Below, in pieces: positions 58,268 through 64,000 of a stretch of 64,000 nucleotides of DNA. Origin of the DNA: Phaeosaccion multiseriatum (taxonomy: Eukaryota; Ochrophyta, other classes); contig OZ218956.1 in assembly GCA_965112735.1 (NCBI GenBank), forward strand, positions 3,038,001 to 3,102,000. Direction: 5' to 3'. Below the pieces are notes generated by a model that saw only the letters and a program-made list of their open reading frames with translations, did not search any database and was not told the DNA's origin. Position numbers and translations under genes: made by a program. Each line of letters opens with the position of its first letter. Position 1 is the stretch's first letter.

Positions 58268-58674
58268 GATCAGCAATCATCTATTCCCTCTATTGTCTAC
58301 GTTCTGACCTACTATACTAACGAGTCACCAGCGATGTCGTGGACAAGTTGAGAATGGAGCGAAGAGGGACAGGACTGGCTATTGACAGTTACATATTTTC
58401 TGTTTTTTTTTGCCAGCTCTCTCAAGATCTGGTGGGGGGGGATGTTGGGAAAAAAAAACGCCCCTGCCTGCGAGGGGATTTTGTGGTTGTGGGGTGGTTA
58501 TGGTTGTGGGGTGGTTGTGGTGGCTGGACGCCGCTACCCAAGGGCTCCGTCGCGTGAAGTCTTGTCCTGCCTGCACACATGAATTACTTGATATGTTCGA
58601 ATATGTGTGTATGTGGGGGAGTGAGGGGTGAGGGGCGAGGGGATGCCCCCGTCAGCTCTCGTTGTCAGCTCTTG
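58268..58674. other. Spacer between CAPZB and the Glu/Gly-rich gene
   Basis: 407 bases between two minus-strand genes, holding the end of CAPZB transcription and the promoter of the Glu/Gly-rich gene. A GTGGTTATG-type repeat lies near 58480-58530. No gene was seen. Confidence 0.4.
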
Positions 58675-60983
58675 TCAGCTCTTGCGGATGTTCATGGCGG
58701 CAATCTTGTCAGCCAGGCCCTCGTCTCTCCTCGCTCCGTGCGAGCCAATGGCGGCGTTGAGCTGGCTCGTAAAGGCCACTCCCTGCTGCCCGGTGCCGCC
58801 CCTTGCCCGACTCCGCACCGATGTCAGGATCTGCGAGGGAGGAGGAGGAGGAGGAGTGGGAGGAGGAGGAGGAGGAGGAGGAGGAGGAGGAGGAGGAGGA
58901 GGAGGAGGGGGAGGAGGAGGAGGAGGAGGAGGAGGAGGAGGAGGAGGAGGAGGAGGAGGAGGAGGAGGAGGAGGAGGAGGAGGAGGAGGAGGAGGAGGAG
59001 GAGGAGGAGGAGGAGGAGGAGGAGGAGGAGGAGGAAGAGGAGAAGGGGCCGCGCCCAGCCAAAGAGAAGAGAGAGCGGGGGGGGGGGGGAAGAGAGGAAG
59101 AGAGAGGGGAGAGAGAGAGAGCGAAGAGAGAGAGAGGTAAGGGGTGTGGTTGGGCACAGCATCAAAGACAGCGGAAAGGACGGTGGGGGGGCGAAGGAGG
59201 GCGGCAAGCATAGCCGAGCGGGGAAATTACCAATCACTCAAACAACCAATCTAATCAACTAACCACCGAATCAGCCAACCAACCAAACCAACCAACCAAC
59301 CATCCTCCCCTCCAGTAACCAACCAACCTGGTAAGTCTTTTGGATGTACAACCCATCAATGTCCCTCCTGATGCTCGTCTCCATCGCCTCCAGCATGGTG
59401 CCAATGTTGCGAAGGTGTGCGTCCCCCTGCCCCGCTGCCCCCGAACCCTAACAGAGGGAGAGGGAGGGAGGGGGGGAGGAGGCAGGCAGGGAGGGAGGGA
59501 GGGAGGGAGGGAGGGAGGGAGGGAGGCAGGGAGGGAGGGAGGGAGGGAGGCAGGGAGGGAGGGAGGGAGGGAGAGAGGGAGGGAGGGAGGGAGGGAGGGA
59601 GGGAGGGAGGGAGGGAGGGAGGGAGGGAGGGAGGGAGGGAGGGTGTGAAGTCCAGGCAATTCACAATCCAACCTCCTGGGGGCCACTCTCCCTCCCATCC
59701 ACCCTCTGTGCTCACTCTCCCCCTATCCACCTCCCGTTGTGCTCACTCACTCACTCATTCATTCACTCACTCACTCACTCACTCACACTCACTCACTCAC
59801 TCACTCACCCACTCACCCACTCACCCACTCACCCACTCACTCACTCACTCACTCACCCACTCACTCACTCACTCACCTCCATGGCGTCGACCTTCAGTGT
59901 CTGCTCCACGGAACGGGTGAGGTTGCCGGAGAGCACTGTGGTGGGGTTGGGGGTGAGGTCTGTCGCTGCTCGGGCGATGATGGTAAGAGCGGCCGGCCCC
60001 AAAGCCGACAACAAAGCACAAAAAACAAAACAAAAACAGAGTCGTAAGTGCTAGTCTTGGCAAATGCTGCCTGCGGTAGCTCCCCCCCTCACTGCCATCC
60101 TCCCCTCCCTCCCTCCCCATCCACTGCCATCCTCCTCTCCCTCCCCATCCACTGCCATCCTCCCCTCCCTCCCCGTCCACTGCCATCCTCCCCTCCCTCC
60201 CCATCCACTGCCATCCTCCTCTCCCTCCCCATCCACTGCCATCCTCCCCTCCCTCCCCATCCACTGCCACCCCCCCCTCCCCCCCCCCTCACCTCCGTCC
60301 TCGGCCTCTGCTGCTGCTGCCTCCTCCCCGGCGTTGATGGTGACAGCTACGGTTGTGTTGAGTTTGTAAGTGGCCTGACTGGCGCTCTTCTCCTTGCCCG
60401 CGCCCCCTCCGCCCCCATCCGGCTGCACCTGCACAAGTTTCAGTTTCGGTTTATGTGTGCGTGGACGTGTGTACGGGTAAGTCCCTCTGAGATTCAAAAT
60501 TGATGAGCCACCAGCCAGCCATGATTGTTCAAACAAGAGGACGACATTGATTATCGACATCGCATGTGTGCGCTTCTGTGGAGAACTCAAACTCACACTC
60601 ACCTGTACTACGTGTGTGCTCTCCCACAGACAGCCCTCCTTCTCGCGATTGTGTCGAATCAGAAAGGCCCCCGCGAAACCGCCGCTCTGCAATCCAGAGA
60701 CAATCGAGTGAGGAGACAAACGCGGTGAGGAGAGGCGTGCATTAGGTTAGCAGCACAAATGATAATGCAATTACAATACGTCGCGAAGAGAAAAGAAGAA
60801 AAAGGAGGAGCCAATCTTCAGCTGAAAACCTGCCTGTCTTCGCCATCGTAGCACGTACATACACGCACCAGTAGCAAGCAGTACACAAACTAAAAGTAAA
60901 CGGGAGAACAAACAAACACACACAACACACACCCACACACACGCACACACACAAAGACATACACACTCACTCACACACACACA

Positions 60984-61034
<51 letters not shown>

Positions 61035-62441
61035 ACACACACACTCCTACCCGCTCCCCACCTGCTGTCCGCTGCCTTCCTCCAAGTCCCAGAGATACAC
61101 GCTGCTCACCCCCCCTTCATAGTAGAGCTCTCTGTACGTGTCCAGCAGCTCGTTGGCGTCCACCTATTTAAGAGGTTATTTTAAGTCAATGATTGATTTA
61201 GAGTTGGAGGGCATCGATACGGATGCCCACTGTATCAGTCAGTCAGTCAGTCAATCAGTCAGTCAGTCAGTCAGTCAGTCAGTCAGGCAGGCAGCCAGCC
61301 AGTCAGCCAGTCAGTCAGCCAGTCAGTCAGTGAGTCAGTGAGTCAGCCAGTCAGTCAATCAAAAAACAACCAGCCAATCAATCAGGCATTCAGTCAGCCA
61401 GTCAATCACTCAGCCGGTCAATCAGTCAGTCAGTCAGCCAGTCAATCAAGCAGGCATTCAGTCTCAATCAGAGCGCCACACACCAAACTCACCTCCAAAC
61501 TGCGCAGGTCCTTGCGAGGGGTGTAGGCCTGTCCCTCCGTGCCGCTCTCCAGGGGGGGGTCGTATGTGTTGGACCAAGGGGAGCGATAGCTGTCACCATC
61601 CCGTGAGTACTCACAGATGAGGTACTGGCGGTTACAAGAGTGGTCGGTGGCCTCTTGCAGTGGCTGTCGTGTGGTGGGGTGGGGGTAGGGGGGAAGGTGG
61701 GTATGGATAGGGGGTGGGGTGGGCGGGGGTGGGTGGGTGCGTGGGAAAGGAAGAACGGAGACGGAAGACGAGAGGAAGGTTGGGTAAGCGGCGTTGTTAT
61801 TCATGGGGTAGGTGGGTATGGGTGGGTGTTGGGACGGGGGGGGGGATGGGCAGACACAAACACGTGTGGTTTGTTAGCTAAGGCATGGCACTCAAGACGA
61901 GAGAGGCATTGCTCGGCATGGAAGCTACCGAGCCAAAGAGGACAGGAAATCGATATTAATCAAGTGTTCGAGGACAGAGAAGAAAAAAAAAGGACGGCAC
62001 CTTTTCACCCTTTCCCTTCCCCTTCCTTCTCTGATGAGGAAGGAACCAGAGAGTTGGCACATGCGCAAGAGAGGCCACAGCAGGCGGGGAGCAGCCGAGC
62101 CACTTGATGACTGACCTGGTCGACCCGTTGCAGTAGCTCATCGACCGTATCCGGACTATCCTGTAATAGGCTGGCCAAGCCTGCCAAGCTGCGAGGGAGG
62201 GAAGGGGGACGGAGGGAGACCAAGACGAGAGGACGATCAGAGAGCCTGAACTACGCAAACATCGACATAGATAGATAGACAGAGATGGATGCACAGAGAG
62301 AGAGAGGTGGAGAGAGAGGCAGGGGGGAACAACTGTGCACCTGTCCTCAGTGTCCTGCGGCGGCAGTCTCCTCATCAGATTGAGAGCGGCGGACAGGGAA
62401 GACGACGCGCCATTGTCGCCCACCGCGGCCAAGGAAGACAT
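58675..62441 (-). CDS. CAPZB: F-actin capping protein, beta subunit
   Basis: Beta half of the heterodimer that caps actin-filament barbed ends. Nine exons (minus) in phase: 62441-62341, 62188-62116, 61663-61493, 61163-61062, 60686-60603, 60428-60293, 59965-59877, 59447-59328, 58830-58675; about 343 residues against some 275 in animals. Family blocks in order: [35 protein letters not shown] then [103 protein letters not shown]. The extra length lies in a Gly-rich loop (exon 6), around the exon 8 start and in the C-terminal tail, where the actin-binding tentacle would be. Introns hold (GTGA)n, (CAGT)n and (GGA)n tracts. Divergent from the next gene over 177 bases. Confidence 0.93.
58841..59045 (+). 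repeat. (GGA)n tract, CAPZB intron 8
   Basis: On the CAPZB sense strand this is a (CTC)n polypyrimidine tract ending about 10 bases before the last-exon acceptor. Confidence 0.92.
59455..59641 (+). repeat. (GGGA)n tetranucleotide tract
   Basis: About 185 bases of GGGA units with a few GGCA variants in CAPZB intron 7; (CTCC)n on the sense strand, just before the exon 8 acceptor. Confidence 0.92.
60091..60273 (+). repeat. Tandem repeat, about 28-bp unit
   Basis: Around six to seven copies of a unit containing CCATCCACTGCCATCCTCC, in CAPZB intron 6. Confidence 0.85.
60960..61034 (+). repeat. (CA)n microsatellite
   Basis: CA run in CAPZB intron 4, close to the donor of exon 4. Confidence 0.9.
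61228..61450 (+). repeat. (CAGT)n tract
   Basis: CAGT/CAGC/CAAT tetramers filling most of CAPZB intron 3; the same unit family as in intron 6 of the protease gene. Confidence 0.88.
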
Positions 62442-62618
62442 GTCTTCACCACCACTACAAGTTGGACCAGTTGAGCGTAAGGAGGGGGGATTTTTTCAGC
62501 TAAGGTTTAGACTTTAGCCCTTGGAGCACCAACATGTTACCTTAGCGGCATCGCACACAGGAGGGAACAAACGAACAAACATCAAAAGCAGCTGATCGGA
62601 AGACAAATCCGGCCCAGG
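62442..62618. promoter_or_regulatory. Divergent spacer, CAPZB / Pro-rich gene
   Basis: 177 bases between two opposite start codons, so a shared promoter region is likely. No element was recognised. Confidence 0.4.
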
Positions 62619-64000
62619 ATGGACGGGTGGGACGAAGCAAGCCTGGGGAGCGTCAGTAGTGGTGGGGGAAGCGGTGGCATCGTGGCGCCTCCACCACCTC
62701 CTCCCACAGGAGGAGGTTACTATGCCCAACGCCCGACAGAGGGGGAGGAGGGGGAGGAGCAAGAACAGAGCCAAACACAACACCCCTCCTACCAGCAGCC
62801 CGCCCACTACATGAGCTCTCCAGTGGGAAGGACGCCTGCAGGCGAGTATGACGAGGGAGACCGCCCCATCCCCCCCATGACGGACCCCGGAGCGTATCGA
62901 GGGCCGGCTGCAGCAGTTTTCACGCCCCCCAGAGCGGGGGGAGGGGAAGACCGAGCGGGGGAGCGGTTGAGCTCTGTGATTCAGCAGCGCCAGTCGGAAC
63001 TCGACGACGTCCGAGCGAGCCCTCTGCTGGCGTTCAAGAACCAGGTGGGGCAGAGCAGAAGCGCCACGCAATCGGCCTCCAAGATGCTGGAGAGGGCGAA
63101 TCGCGCGCTCGGCGCCGACAGGAGTAGGCAAAGGTGAGAAGAAGAGATAGAAGGAGGAAGAGAGAAGCCATCATGCATCGAGGACAATCACTTCATCATC
63201 TCACTTTCTCCAAGGGAATGAAAGTACTGGATGCCATTCCCCGTCTCTCCCTTCTCTTTCGATGCGTAACCCCCCCTTTCCTCTTCTTTGACCTTTACTC
63301 CACCGTTCCCGCTACTCCCCCCTTCCATCAACCCGACAACCCATCCACGAACCCGCTCAGGCTCTCGAGTCACACCCCCCCCCGCAGAGTGACCCAGGCT
63401 GCCACTGTCGATGCCGCCCGCCAACGCTGGGGTGAGGAGAGTGGCCAGCAGAAGCAGCAGCAGCAGGAGCAGCAACACGACCAAGGCGCAGGAACCACCC
63501 CTACACCCCGAGTGGACAAGCTCCGAGGTTAGACTGTCGGGTGGCGGCGGCGAAAGAGGCGGTGTAGAGCAGGATAGCGCCGCCCTACTCAGTGTCAGTT
63601 ACCAGCCTCACTCTTAACCCCTCCTCTTTCCCTTCCTTGTCTTTCCATCGTTTCCCTTCCCCTCCTCTCAGAATCACCAATGGGCATATACTCTCCCCAA
63701 ACAACAATGACATACTCCCCTCCTCCTTCTCCTCGAGGCCCTGCAGGGCCTGCTGAAGGTCCCGGGGGCGAGGGACGAAGAGTCCCCCCGGGGGATGGAG
63801 CTCCCCCCAGGGGGGAGGACGACGGCGGCAGCAGTGACATGGCGATGACGGAGCACCAACACGGCCACCACGAGCCCTCGGCTGCTGCGGTGGCTGCTGT
63901 CTCGCTCCCTGTAGTGCCGAGTGTGGGGGTGGAAGAGGAGGTGACGTCCAAAGAAAACGCACGCAACTCCCAAATGTACGTACGGCCACCAGCGCTATCA
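62619..64000 (+). CDS. Pro-rich hypothetical protein, 3' end outside window
   Basis: Exons in phase: 62619-63133, 63388-63527 and 63672 to the window end. The ATG at 62619 is the first in the frame and lies 177 bases from the divergent CAPZB start. The N-terminus is Gly/Pro-rich with a PPPPPPTGGG stretch that could bind SH3, EVH1 or profilin-type partners. A helical segment follows (LSSVIQQRQSELDDVRA; SASKMLERANRALGADR), continuing across the splice into VTQAATVDAARQRWGEE. Then come a Gln-rich patch and a Pro/Gly-rich region, still open at base 64000. No known domain was recognised; a link to actin through the poly-Pro and the CAPZB neighbour is speculation. Confidence 0.6.

Overview
The window is nuclear DNA of a eukaryote, most likely a photosynthetic stramenopile (ochrophyte alga). 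Genes are split by short GT-AG introns of about 100-900 bases (one of 1.4 kb) and packed on both strands. One protein (12219-16031) starts with a signal peptide followed by an AMA|FAP cleavage site, the bipartite plastid-targeting signal of algae with a secondary red plastid. A plastid-division dynamin (DRP5B/ARC5) is also present. The species cannot be named from sequence alone. Low-complexity DNA is everywhere: (CTC/GGA)n, (GT/CA)n, (GTGA/TCAC)n and (CAG)n tracts fill introns, spacers and many coding exons.

Layout, left to right: 3' part of a PPR-repeat gene (+, 2-1396); Golgi Qa-SNARE SED5/syntaxin-5 (-, 4946-1591); plasmepsin V-like aspartyl protease with a membrane anchor (+, 5438-11729); plastid-targeted Pro/Ala-rich membrane protein (+, 12219-16031); poly-Q protein with five WRKY19-like zinc knuckles (-, 19950-17017); large protein of about 2,147 residues with a possible dynein-stalk-like segment (+, 20451-30272); cytochrome P450 (-, 33752-30641); tentative hypothetical gene (-, about 34675-33974); DRP5B (+, 36803-43356); acylphosphatase (-, 46559-45223); PIG-A, first enzyme of GPI-anchor synthesis (+, 46762-51625); Glu/Gly-rich unknown gene with a frame break (-, 58267-53740); F-actin capping protein beta (-, 62441-58675); and the 5' part of a Pro-rich unknown gene (+, from 62619, running off the end). 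The genes share no pathway; they are ordinary housekeeping neighbours. Several are head-to-head over 180-500 bases and may share promoters. I joined exons by hand from GT/AG sites, reading phase and family alignment.

Two repeat systems stand out. First, a 13-base core, GTTGGTGATACAG, usually flanked by CAG/CTG triplets, occurs exactly at least eight times and with one mismatch about nine more times. It lies in introns, spacers and, in frame, inside coding exons (as QLVIQ or VGDT). Second, three short elements (34805-35041, 35411-35611, 53254-53407) share terminal inverted repeats of the form TCGACCCCTGACRYGCTA and look like a small non-autonomous transposon family. I recognised no tRNA, rRNA or CRISPR.
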